A DNA stretch of 64,000 nucleotides. It comes from Cunninghamia lanceolata (Eukaryota; Streptophyta; Pinopsida; Cupressales; Cupressaceae). The DNA lies in NCBI GenBank assembly GCA_027924645.1, contig BSBN01001149.1:5270001-5334000 (forward strand). The letters are read 5' to 3'. The translations under genes and the position numbers were made by a program. Positions 10,630 to 21,390 of the stretch are shown in pieces (within the stretch, counting starts at the first letter, position 1; each line of letters begins with the position of its first letter). The notes below the pieces were generated by a model that saw nothing but the letters and a program-made list of their open reading frames with translations, did not search any database and was not told the origin of the DNA.

Positions 10630-12297
10630 CTATTTGTTTTGTTTAGTTCATTTTTTGTAATCTTGATATTTGAGAGATTTGAGATAATTAGATTGCTAAT
10701 ATTTTCTCAAAAACCCAGTATGCTCTTCTCTTGCATCCTTGGATGATCTGGAGAATCAGAACAGTTTAAAGGAAAATAAGTATCTGTAATACTCTGACAT
10801 GCGTATTTGTGTTCTTGTGAGATCTGGGTGATTGCAGCTCTTTTGGTAATCTTGGAGACATTTTCAGCGTCTCCATAGCCTCTAGAAGGCTTGGAAAAGT
10901 CAAGATTGGCTTTTGTTTCACCAAATTTAGAGATCAGAGGACCCAGTTGTACCAGAGGTTTTTTGAGGGGTTCCTAGAGGTAGCTGATAAATTGGTGCAT
11001 TTTCGGCCCAAACGGACCTTGTCATCACATTCAGAAGGCCTGAAAACCTAAGGATCGACTACCAAATCGTAAAATTTGGAGTTGGGAGCCTTTGAGACAA
11101 TTTTTCTTACCTCTAGCCGTACCCGCAATATAGTACGACCATACGGAAATTCGTGCCCAAAAAAATTAATATTTTTTAAGCGCAACGCTCTTTGTAATTT
11201 TTTTTTGAAATTAAAATTAATTAAAAAAAAGGGGAGCGCATATTATTAGCACTTTATGCGCTGGTTTAAAGTGCACAACACTTAAATTTTTGAAAAGGGC
11301 TTCGGCCCTGTAATAAAAGGGCATCGCCTGAGCAGTGAAAGAACCACCACTAGATAGGTGAAAGACCTCTAGTGGCACTTAAATAAGGTGGCCTCCACCA
11401 CTTAAACAAGGTGGCCTCCACCACTTAAACAAGGCACCTCCACTGTCTAGCCAGCGGGCTTCAACACACCACTAGCCAACGGGCTTCAAAGAGTTCACCG
11501 CCACCACCGCCCAAGCGGCTTTGCACCTCCACCACCACCTTAGCTAGGCCCCTCTATAGCCTACCTTTTTTGGCGGTGGATTTGGCAATCCGCCAAAGAA
11601 AGACCCCTGCTAAATCTATGTGGAGTTTCGTCAAATTTGGCGAAAACTAAATTTCTTTTTGTTTGCAACCAAAACTTGAACTAAATTTGGAGATTGTGCC
11701 AAACTTGGAAATTTCCTGCTAAAATTGGCGGTGACGTCAGTAGGGTGTTTTTGAATTTTCTCCCCTTCACCATTGGAGTTTTGCCTTTTGAAGTCAAACT
11801 TTGAAGTGCCATAACTTGAGCGTTCTAACTTCTTTTTCAGTGATTTTTTTTAAAATTTTGGGTAGATTTTTGTGCTCTATGTTGTGGTGAAGTCATTTTT
11901 CTGATTTGATACTCCAGAATTTTAGAAATTGAAGATTCTTCTAGAATTTGTTGCGCACTTCTCGTTTTGAGATCTTCCGGGAGCCATAACTTGTGCAAAC
12001 ATACTCCGTTTTTGGTGTCATTTTTTCTAGAGTTCATATTTTTCCATGTACTCCACATCAAAGCTTTCAATTTGATCTCATATTTTATTTGATCTGTAGT
12101 TTCAGTGTTTTGGCCTTTTTGGGTCCTGTAAGAGTCTGAAAAATCTAAAGATTTACATTGTAAATCGCACTAATTATAAAGTGCCAACATTGTAATTTCT
12201 GGGGGGGTCATTTTAGAAACTAGTGAAAAGGGGGGGTGTCTCATGTGTATCTTTTTCACACTTCTCTTTCCACATTTCAATTTACTTTTTTGCACAG
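10630..12297 (+). other. copia-1 untranslated leader
   Basis: About 1.7 kb between primer site and the first gag ATG with no sustained open frame. It includes a short local tandem repeat GGTGGCCTCCACCACTTAAA at about 11388-11430 and CACCACC-rich sequence to 11560. Confidence 0.6.
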
Positions 12298-15200
12298 ATG
12301 GATGCATCTACACTTCCTGTCTTAACTCCATACAACTATTTTGAATGGAAATCTAAGATGTTAATATATCTTAAAAGACATGGATATCATTAAGTTACAA
12401 TGGGACTTGATACAAAACCTCAAGATGCTGCATAAAAGACAAAATGGTTTAATAAATGTGATGAAGCCTTTGGTACTCTGTGTATGTCAGTCTCTCCTGA
12501 CCTTGTTTTTCACATTGAATCTTGCACTACACCAAATGATGTGTGGACCACATTGGAAAAACTCTTTGGTAAGCAGGATGAGTTAAGGGATCATCAATTG
12601 GAGAATGAACTCATAGGGTTGAGTCCAAGCAATTTTGACACCATACAAGACTTCTTCACAAAATTGAAAGCCATCAGATTGCAATAGAAACAGTTTGGAA
12701 TAGAAAAAGAAGACAAAAAACTGATCTTAAGCATTCTTTCTAAGCTTGGTCCGAACTATCTAGTCTTTGTTTCTACCTTTTATGCCACAAAAAGTGCCCT
12801 AGGTACGAACTACAAAATGCCTTCTTTAGATGAGTTTGTTGCAGAACTCACCCAAGAGCAAGATAAACTGGTTCACATGGGTACAATTAAACCCTCGAAG
12901 TCACATGCCTTGGCTGCAAATCAAGGCACAAAAGAACATAAGGGGTCTGACAAATAGGAAAAGAAATAAAAGAAACAAGGAGAGAAGAAGAAAGATCAGA
13001 AACCTGCTACTCCAAATGTAGCTAATCAAACCTCTTCATCAAAAGGTGAACAACCTAAGAAGGAGAAGGTCAAGTGTTCTTACTGTAAAAGACCAAGACA
13101 TGATGAGCAAAAGTGTCTAAAGAAGCAAATTGATCACCTGTCACATCTTCTTGAGAAGAACAATATTAAGGTGCCTGAATCTGTCAAGTAGAGTTCATCA
13201 GAAGGGTCTTCAAAGGACACAGAAAAGAGTAAGGGGAAAGGAAATGGCAAGGCCCTAGTTGCAGTCACTTCACAACCTAATACTTGGATCATTGACTTAG
13301 GTGCTTTGCACCACATGGCTTCTTCTCAGGATGGTTTTGCCTCCTTAGAGCCATGTTCTATGCCTACCATACTCATGGGTGATGACACTCTTGTTGAAGT
13401 GCATGGGAGAGGGTCTGTTGATGTGGGCGAAGGAACATTTCAAGATGTTCTATGTGTTCCATCTTTATCAACTATCTCCTATCTATCTATCAGATCACTC
13501 ACACTGGCTCTGGCAAGCGGGTTGAGTTCACACCAAATAATGTGGTAATCAGTGAGTTGCATGATGGCTCTACAGTTGCTATGGGAAAAGCAAATCATCA
13601 GTCCAGATTGTATCAATTCTATCACTTTGTTCCTGACTCTCCTTTAACCATTTTACTCACTCACTCAGATGAGGTGAGTCATTCGTGGCATCAATAGTTT
13701 GGTCACTTGAATTAAAGCTACTTGCAGCAGCTCAGTCAACAAGACATGGTTTCAGGGTTGCCTTCAATTCAATTTTTTGATGGAGTTTGCCAAGGATGCA
13801 TTCTTGGTAAGCATCTAGAGGAGAAGTATGACAAAGGTAAAGCATGGAGGGCCACACAACTTCTGGAGTTGGTACACAGTGACTTGGCAGGACCATTTCC
13901 ACATTCATCTTTCAGCAGGGCTATATATGTTTTGATATTCATTAATGATCTTTCTAGATATACTTGGGTTTATTTTCTCAAGTAGAAGTCTAAGGTCTTT
14001 GAGTCTTTTTAGGACTTCAAAGCTTTAGTAGAGAAACGATCTAGAAAGGCCATCAAGATTCTGCGCATAGATAATGGAGGGGAATATGTCAACAACAGGT
14101 TTGAGCAGTTTTGTGCCTCTAAGGGCATTAATCTTTAGCACACAGTTCCCTATAGTCCACAGCAAATGGTGTCACAAAACACAAGAATAGGTCCTTGAAA
14201 GAGATGGCCAATTGTATGATTCACTCTAGGTCTATGGCACCTCAGTATTGGGCAGAGGCCATTAATTGTGCGTGTTACATCTAGAACCGTGTTCCTCACA
14301 AATCTGTGAATGGGGTAACTCCTTTCCAAGCTTGGATTGGTCAGAAACCCATAGTTAAGCACTTTCTAGTGTTTGGTTCTCCTGCATGGGCCCACATTCC
14401 AGCATAGAAACATAAGGCTATGGATTCGCAGAGCAAACCCTGCATATTTGTTGGATACTAAGACAGTGTCAAGCGCTACGGGCTTCTCCACCCTACAACT
14501 CATGAGTTGTTCATTGAGAGGAGTGTTCATTTTGAGGACTCTTCCAGTTCTTCTCCTACCACTTCTCCATCAACAATCACATTGGAGACATTGTAGCATG
14601 ATGACAGTTCTTCAGAGGGTCTTAATCCTCCTGATCCACATGAGGAGTCTTCTTCCTCCACTTCAGATGGTGACAATGATGATGAGGATCCACCCTCTTC
14701 TCCCAGTCATCATTCAGAGGTTGATGATTCTCCTCCAGATTCTTCTACCCCAGGGCCTCTTTGGGCTCGTCAGACTTTGCAGTCAGTAGGTGATTGGGTT
14801 GGTGATCCTTCAGATACAAGAACAAGGTCATAATTTTAGCAGGATCCACATCTCTTTGTTGCTTCATCTTGTGATCCACAGACTTTTTGGGAAGCTTCTG
14901 ATGTCCCCGAGTGGGATGCAACAATGTAGGAAGAGATCAATTCCTTGGAAAAGGAGTCATACATGGGATTTAGTCCCTCTTCCTAAGGGAAGATGTTTGA
15001 TGCAAGTGGATCTATTAGACCAAATTTGTAGCAGATGGGTCAGTTGACAAGCATAAGGCTCGTTTGGTCACCAAAGGATTCTCCCAGGTGCCTGGGATTG
15101 ACTACTCTGATACTTTTGCACCAGTAGCCAAGATGAATTCTATCTGACTTTTAGTTGCTATAGTTGCAACCCATCATTGGGAAGTTCATCAGATGAACAT

Positions 15201-16390
15201 GAAGAGTGCTTTTATTCATGGTGACCTTAGGAGGAAATCTACATGGAGCAACCACAGGGGTTTGTTCGAGATCCTTCATTGGTTTGTCAACTTTGAAAGT
15301 CTCTCTATGGCCTCAAACAAGCTCCTTGAGCCTAGTATGCCAAGATGGACTCCTTCCTTCTGTCATTTGGGATCACTCGATGCCATTCTGATTTGAACAT
15401 CTACATTTTGTAGTGGGATGATACTTTGATATTTCTGGTTCTCTATGTTGATGACTTGTTGATCACAGGGAGTCACTCATCCACCATCAAAGTAGTGAAA
15501 ACTGCTCTTCATGATTGATTTCTAATGTTAGACTTAGGTCTTTTGCACTACTTCCTAGGGATTGAATTCACTTAGTCATCTTCAAGTAATTTCATGGTAC
15601 AACCCAAGTATGCACTTGACATGCTCTCTAGATTTCACATGGCTGACTGTAAACCTGCACCGACTCCATTTCTGTCCGGTGTCAAATTTGAGGCTAAGTG
15701 TTCTTCACCCTTGGCTGATGGCACTTTATACCAACAGCTTGTTGGGATTCTCATCTATCTGACTCACACAAGGCCTGACGTTTCATATGCCGTGGGCATG
15801 GTCTTTCAGTTTATGCAAGAGCCACATGAGTTGCATTGGAAAGTAGCTAAGCAGATTCTCCACTATGTTCAGGGAACTCACGGCTATGGGATTCATTATG
15901 CAGTGAGTGTGGATTTTGACTTGGTGGGATACACAAATTCAAATTGGGCAGGCGATTCTCAGGATCAACTTCAGGGTATTACTTCTCACTTGGTTCTGGT
16001 CCAGTTTGTTGGTCGAGCAAGAAGCAGTCTGCAATTGCTCTTTCATCTACAGAGGTTGAGTATCGAGGGGAAATTAATGCAACCACTGAGGCCATTTGGA
16101 TTTAGAATATTCTCACTAAGTTTGGCATTTCATTCAGAAAGCCCACAATAATCTTTTGTGATAATTAGTGTGTAATTTAGATCTCAAGTAATTAGTCCAT
16201 CACCAGAGGATGAAACACATTGAGATACATATGCACTACATTCGGGAGTTGATTCATACAGACATCATTGACCTCAAGTACGTAAGACATCAGAGTAGAT
16301 CGTAGACATCTTCACCAAACCCTTCACTGAGAGAAAGTTCCTTCATCTACGAGCTTTGCTAGGGGTGCGGCCAATGTCTATTTCAGGAGG
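12298..16390 (+). pseudogene. copia-1 gag-pol, heavily mutated
   Basis: Starts at ATG 12298 (MDASTLPVLTPYNYFEWKSK, a typical copia gag opening). Domains in order: gag; zinc knuckle C-x2-C-x4-H-x4-C at 13074-13115; protease region with DLG at 13294-13302 where D-S/T-G is expected; pre-integrase zinc region CQGCILGK (about 13789); integrase core with Asp retained in LVHSDLAGPF (about 13870) and ILRIDNGGEY (about 14060); a frameshift near 14165; RT with LYVDD at 15441-15455; and RNase H region where YTNSNWAGD (about 15930) has Asn at both usual Asp positions. More than twenty in-frame stops, mostly TAG/TAA at Gln-like positions. Function lost; family assignment secure. Confidence 0.92.
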
Positions 16391-16425
16391 GGCTTCTTAG
16401 TCCTTCGCTTCACTCTCTCTACTCT

Positions 16426-16497
16426 GGGGGGTGTTTTCTCTCTCTATTTTGGGGGGGGGTCAATTCCTTTGTGGGGGGCTTCTTCTTTTTTGCGGGG
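16426..16497 (+). other. Cluster of four G-runs near the copia-1 3' LTR
   Basis: Runs of 6, 9, 6 and 4 guanines at 16426-16431, 16451-16459, 16473-16478 and 16494-16497, on the RNA-sense strand between pol and the polypurine tract. The spacing would permit a G-quadruplex with long loops; that is inference. Confidence 0.5.
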
Positions 16498-16573
16498 AAT
16501 TCTATGTACATGGGTACCTCATCAGGCTTCATTTACCGAGACCCATATCTTTTCACCCACCTAAGGTACACTT

Positions 16574-16582
16574 AAGGGGGGG
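16574..16582 (+). other. copia-1 polypurine tract
   Basis: AAGGGGGGG directly upstream of the 3' LTR TGTTAG, the expected plus-strand primer. Confidence 0.88.
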
Positions 16583-17222
16583 TGTTAGTGTAGGTTTTTT
16601 ATTTTCCTTAAGGATATGTCTTTTTCCTACACATTATTAAGCTTGCTTAGGTTTACTATATGTGGTTAATATGAGGACACGTGGCGAAATACATCAACTA
16701 CATGTGTAACTCTCTCCCACACATGGGTAGTTGAGTTACACATCATCTTTTGGCTTTTGTGGCACCTCTCATAACCACTATTCTATCTTTGCCTGATTAT
16801 GTTATGGGGTAGTTAGAGTTCTCACACTCTTTTGGATTTATGTGCCACCTCCTTTCTGTCTTCACTTGAGGAGGTTATGCCACATGTTTTGTCATTTACC
16901 AAGTAGGTAAAACCTCCCACCTTTTATGGGTAGTAGGAGTTAATGCACCTCTTGGATGTATATGTCCTATTTTTCTATATATATAGCACTCTCCTCTCAC
17001 GGTAGCTAGTTGAACACTAGTTCAATACCAGTTCAGTGAAAGCTCCATGAGAGTATTGAGAGTATTCTCAAATTCTCTTGCTTTGTCTCTATTTTTTCTC
17101 TCTTTTCAGTTTCTCTTTCCATTTCGCTATTTTGATCTTTGATCATCTGTCGAGTGGAATGTATGTGATCTACGAATGACATCAAATCCTAGCTCGGTTC
17201 TTGCTTCTCACAGAATCTAACA
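16583..17222 (+). repeat. copia-1 3' LTR
   Basis: 640 bp, same boundaries as the 5' LTR. Carries an extra ~12-bp duplication (AGTTCAATACC) near 17015. Followed by target duplication GTCTG. Confidence 0.97.
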
Positions 17223-17981
17223 GTCTGCACATCTAGGCTACTTGAGAGTGCACTTAATGCTCCTAGTGTGGATACCACTGCACAATGCTAGAAGGGCCTA
17301 GGAATGGCAGCAGAAGGAGGGTCAACAAGAGGTTGAGAAGGTATAGGTCATTGGGGATCAACCCATGCCCCTAACCCCTATTGTGAAATGCCGCCACCAA
17401 TACCCTGGAATGATCTAAAATCAAAATAGTTGGGTTTACTATTCAAAACAAACTTTGCATATAATTTTGTCAAAAAATATAGAGGAACCTCACAATTAGC
17501 ATGAGGTGGATAATTAAACACCATCCACCACCTATCCCAAAAATTGGTAGGCATCACTTCATGTCTACACCACCTAATTGATATTCTTTTCTTGTTTGGG
17601 GGAATTGGTTCATTGGTGATGGGGTGTCTAAAATATTGTGGTAAATGAGCTTTTGTGATTTTTAGATCCAAAATCTCCCTATAAGAGAGGCCATCAACAT
17701 AAAATTGGCACCTCTCCTCTTTCCATATTCAAAAATTGTCCAAGTCCACATAAATGACCTCATAGAATCTACAATGTTTTGCATCAAAGATGCAAAACAC
17801 ACCAAGTGAGGTGGCATGAATGGTTCACTTCGAATGACATTGACTTTTTATTCTATGGAACTAACATTTTTATTAATTCTGGCTCACAAGCAAGCCTTGT
17901 CAGATCCAGGTGGGGCTGGAGATGTAGACTGTAGAGGCGGTGCATTGAGGAAGTCCTCAACAACAAAGTGAATATGATCCA

Positions 17982-18394
17982 TGATATATAAAAACTATGA
18001 ACCTGCATATATACATAAATATCCAAACAAGTACAAAATTAACTTTCAAGAATATATATAAACATATATCAAAAACTAGATATTATAAATGTTGAGAAAT
18101 TACAAGAAATATTTAAATTAAACGTACATGACTACATTTAAAAGAGAAATTAGGATCTACATACACATACATACATCATTCAACTTAAGCATACATACAA
18201 ATTTCAAAATGTAAGAGATTATAGTTCTATGTAATTTTAATACATGTACATGTACTAAAAAATGAATTGAAAACATGTACATAAAAAAGGTAAACTTCTA
18301 ACAAAATGTGTAAGGCTCATTTATGTCTAAGGCATATAAAATGTTGTGGCTTTCAATACATACTTTAAAGTGTTTATAAGGAATAGTGAAGTTT
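17982..18394. other. AT-rich upstream region, no feature seen
   Basis: Sequence upstream of the minus-strand gene's putative ATG: AT-rich with ACATATACATA-type runs. A promoter could lie here but I see no defining element. Confidence 0.4.
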
Positions 18395-18493
18395 CCCCTT
18401 AAATCCTATTTTATTAAATCCCCTTAATCCACATGTCATCTTTTCTAGGTCCATACACCATGCTAATGATTTTGTCCATATTTGACCAAGTTT

Positions 18494-18513
18494 AATATAT
18501 ATATATATATCTT
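18494..18513. repeat. (AT)n microsatellite
   Basis: Uninterrupted alternating A/T of about 18 bp inside the first telomere-repeat unit; absent from the other units, so it arose locally. Confidence 0.8.
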
Positions 18514-18695
18514 AAACAAGTTTGTAAAAACTTCAAGCATCTAACATTATACAAATTTCAATTGAATGTGAATGATCAATTTTCAACTATTATTAGCGGC
18601 TTAAGGGGATTAATGAGTAGATTTCAAGTTGTAGGTCATCTACATCCTCTTAGGTCATCTATATCCTCTTTTTTAAAATGTATTTATGACATAAT

Positions 18696-18830
18696 TAAAC
18701 CCTAAACCCTAAACCCTAAACCCTTAACTGTAAACCCTAAACCCTAAACCCTTAACCCTAAACCCTAAACCCTAAACCCTAAACCCTTAACCCTTAACCC
18801 TAAACATATGAACCCTAAATCCTTAACCAT
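18696..18830. repeat. Interstitial telomeric array 1
   Basis: CCCTAAA (complement of plant TTTAGGG) repeats mixed with CCCTTAA variants. Confidence 0.95.
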
Positions 18831-19135
18831 ATGTATCATCTTAGGACGGGTCTTAACCAATTTTCTTAAATCCCTTTAATCCATGTCATCTAAATCCTAG
18901 GTCCATAAACCATGCTAATGGAATTATTTTGTCTTAAGTTGATGAAGATTAATATATTTATCTTGTTAAACAAGTTTGTAAAAACTTCAAGCATCTAACA
19001 TTATACAAATTTATCAAATGTAAACGATCAATTTTTAACTATTATTAGTGGCTTAGGGGGATTAATGAGTAGATTTCAAGTTGTCCTCTTAGGTCATCTA
19101 TATACTATTTTTTAAAATGTATTTACAACATAATT

Positions 19136-19225
19136 AAACCCTAAACTCTTATCCCTAAACCCTAAACCCTTAACCGTAAACCATAAACCCTTAACCCTTC
19201 ACCCTAAACCATTAACCATATACAT
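19136..19225. repeat. Interstitial telomeric array 2
   Basis: Shorter, more degenerate CCCTAAA/CCCTTAA run in the second unit, about 90 bp upstream of the TIR element's target duplication region. Confidence 0.9.
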
Positions 19226-19277
19226 CCTCTTAGGACGGGTCTTAAGCAATTTTCTTAAATCCCCTTAATCCATGTCA

Positions 19278-20668
19278 TATCTAAGCTTGACATATATCCT
19301 CTCATCCTCAGTACATTAACTTAGATCTTTCATTTAGTGCTATATTAACTTATCAGTTAATTGAATTTATATAACATCCCAATACATTACCTCATTAACC
19401 AATTATTTAATTCAATGTTTGTAATTTACAATGAAACTATCTCTATTCTCAAGTGACTCACCCAAGGAGGATTGTTCTTTGATAAACAATATTTTAGATA
19501 CTAGTTGTCAAACTTGAGGGATGTTACCAAATTTTATTCCCCATTTACATAGAAAAATGTGGAGTTTATAAAGATTCCAAATATGGATGGACAACCTATT
19601 AAAATATATCCTTTTAGAGAAATGGTATTTCAAATTTAAGACTATTGGTGAAATAGGAATTGTTAGAGAGATCATATTAGATATAGTTGTTTAGATGAGT
19701 GGAAAAAAAAACTAATAAAAATCTATAATAAAATCAATGCATAAATAATCTAAAACAAATAAAAACCAAAATGCATAGTATGTACTATTTCACTTGAGAA
19801 AACCATTTCATGCAATAAATCTAGCACACTAACCGTCCTTAGATTTAATAAAAACTCAACTATACACAATTTAATAATAAATCCCTAACTCAATCTTTAT
19901 GCATATGTGGATATTAATAGGCACATCAAAAATTAGATTTACAATTAGCATTAATGCTTTAAAACCATGGATGAAAATAGATTTAACAAATGCATACACT
20001 TAAAAAAATTAATCTTGCTAGCCAAAAGAATACTTAACATTTTTTCAATCACTAGTCTCCATAGCCTTAAATGAGTCTACAACATTCTTTCAACACTAAT
20101 GGGCATGAGAACAAAAACAACTATAGTGACACCAATTTTATGTAGAAAATTATGATCCACGGTAACCAACACTATGGCCAACCAATTTCTAACCTAAATA
20201 GGCATATACCTACAAATTAGTTGGCATCCATGGTATTGACCAACATAGGCTCTTTAAATAGACACTCTCTACCACAACACAATGATTGTTTAATGGATAC
20301 TTAAATTCTTATGTAAACAAGAGATACATTATTCACAAGGCATGTGACTCTTTAAGGTCTTTGATAAATGTATACACCTCTACCATTAGTTTCAACACCA
20401 TATGTGTCCATTTTTTAATTTAAAACTTATGCAAATGTTGTTAGTTCATCTTACCTATCTATAGTTCCCTATAAGATTCCCCAATTTCAGATTCCATTCC
20501 AATGATATTTGCATCCCTATATGAGGATCATTAATGCATAAAATATCTATGTGGACTACCAAGCATGTAGAGTAGAGAGGATTGATAAATCTCTAGTTTA
20601 GTACATAAATAAAGACTTGAGCACTTGGGATGTGTTAAGGATGAGAGGATATATGTCAAGCTTAGATA
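19278..20668. mobile_element. Non-coding TIR transposon, 1391 bp, TSD TGTCA
   Basis: Perfect 31-bp terminal inverted repeats: 19278-19308 (start TATCTAAGCTTGACATATAT) and its exact complement 20638-20668. Flanked by TGTCA at 19273-19277 and 20669-20673. The interior is AT-rich with no open frame above about 60 codons, so it is non-autonomous. It is inserted at a junction between telomere-repeat units; the sequence AAGCAATTTT occurs on both outer flanks because they belong to neighbouring tandem units. Superfamily is unclear: 5-bp duplications are not typical of the common plant TIR superfamilies. The ends can also be read as a TA duplication outside TCTAAGC, which would suggest a mariner-like target. 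Confidence 0.85.
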
Positions 20669-20949
20669 TGTCAAGCAATTTTATTAAATCTCCTTAATCC
20701 TAGGTCCATAAACCATGCTAATGGAATGATTTTGTATTAACTTGACCAAGTTTAATATATTTATCTTTTTAAACAAGTTTTTAAAAACTTCAACCATCTA
20801 ACATTATACAAATTGATCAAATGTGAATGATCAATTTTCAACTATTATTAGTGGCTTAAGGGGATTAATGAGTAGATTTCAAGTTGTAGGTCATCCACAT
20901 CCTCTTAGGTCATTTATATCCTATTTTTTAAAATGTATTTAGGACATAA

Positions 20950-21200
20950 TTAAAACCTAAACCCTAAACCCTAAACTATCAACCCTAAACCCTAGAAACC
21001 CTTAATCATAAACCCTAAACCCTTAACCCTCAATTGTAAACCCTAAACCCTTAACCCTAAACCTCTAACCCTTAACCCTAAACCCTTAACTGTAAACCCT
21101 AAACCCTAAACCTTTAACCCTAAACACTTAACCCTAAACCCTAAACATTTAACCCTAAACCCTAAACCCTAAACTCTTAACCCTAAATCCTTAACCATAT
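20950..21200. repeat. Interstitial telomeric array 3
   Basis: The longest array (about 250 bp) of CCCTAAA with CCCTTAA, ACTGTAAA and similar variants. Degeneracy shows it is not an active chromosome end. Confidence 0.95.
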
Positions 21201-21390
21201 ACATCCTCTTAGGATGAGTCTTAAGTAATTTTCTTAAATCCCTTTAATAAATGTCATCTAAATCCTAGGTCCATAAACCATGCTAATGGAATGATTTTGT
21301 CTTAAGTTGAGCAAGTTTGATATATTTATCTTTTTAAACAAGTTTTTAAAAACTTCAACCATCTAACATTATACAAATTGATCAAATGTG

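Larger units (their letters stand above)
9988..17222 (+). mobile_element. Complete Ty1/copia LTR retrotransposon (copia-1)
   Basis: A 7235-bp element bounded by LTRs starting TGTTAG and ending CTAACA, flanked by the 5-bp duplication GTCTG (9983-9987 and 17223-17227). Order: 5' LTR, primer site TGGTATCAAAGC, long untranslated leader (about 10630-12297), gag, protease, integrase, RT, RNase H, polypurine tract, 3' LTR. Integrase precedes RT, which defines Ty1/copia. The coding region is full of stops, so it is not autonomous now. It sits inside the long exon of the minus-strand gene at 17981-8455; removing it together with one GTCTG rejoins that reading frame. The two LTRs are close but differ by scattered transitions and a ~12-bp insertion in the 3' LTR. 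Confidence 0.97.
8455..17981 (-). pseudogene. Unrecognised multi-exon gene, split by a copia insertion
   Basis: Minus-strand gene of unknown function. A likely start ATG at 17981 opens MDHIHFVVEDFLNAPPLQ. After an unclear junction a long exon (about 17850 down to 9752) contains ATSLGVFCIFDAKHCRFYEV, CQFYVDGLSYREILDLK, ISIRWCRHEVMPTNFWDRWW and, beyond the copia insertion, VYELQSIVLGPD and ESFVDFLFAKDHPTDHSTQ. Seven smaller exons follow, each bounded by AG and GT: 9639-9556, 9450-9376, 9269-9192, 9051-8956, 8841-8770, 8674-8621 and the terminal 8526-8455 ending in TAG. Their lengths (84, 75, 78, 96, 72, 54, 72) are all multiples of three and all their introns are phase 0. Damage: in-frame stops in the long exon (three near 17230-17390, one near 17727), a TGA inside 9639-9556, a frameshift near 9910, and the 7.2-kb element at 9988. 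Such clean exon structure argues for a once-real gene. No domain was recognised. Confidence 0.65.
18395..21390. repeat. Tandem units carrying interstitial telomeric arrays
   Basis: Four copies of a unit recognisable by AGGTCCATA(A/C)ACCATGCTAATG at 18447, 18899, 20702 and 21267, followed by AACTTCA(A/G)CCATCTAACATTA, GGGGATTAATGAGTAGATTT and ACATCCTCTTAGG. The first three copies end in a (CCCTAAA)n array. Net unit lengths are 452, about 407 (after removing the TIR element) and 565 bp; length differences lie largely in the telomere-like part. The fourth copy stops near 21390. Confidence 0.9.

Noticed and set aside
19278..20668. Helitron or CRISPR-like origin for the paired repeats
   Set aside because: The repeats are inverted, occur only once each, and are flanked by a direct target duplication, which fits a TIR transposon.
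18696..21200. A true chromosome end (telomere)
   Set aside because: Arrays are short, degenerate, three times interrupted and surrounded by other sequence on both sides; they belong to a tandem unit.
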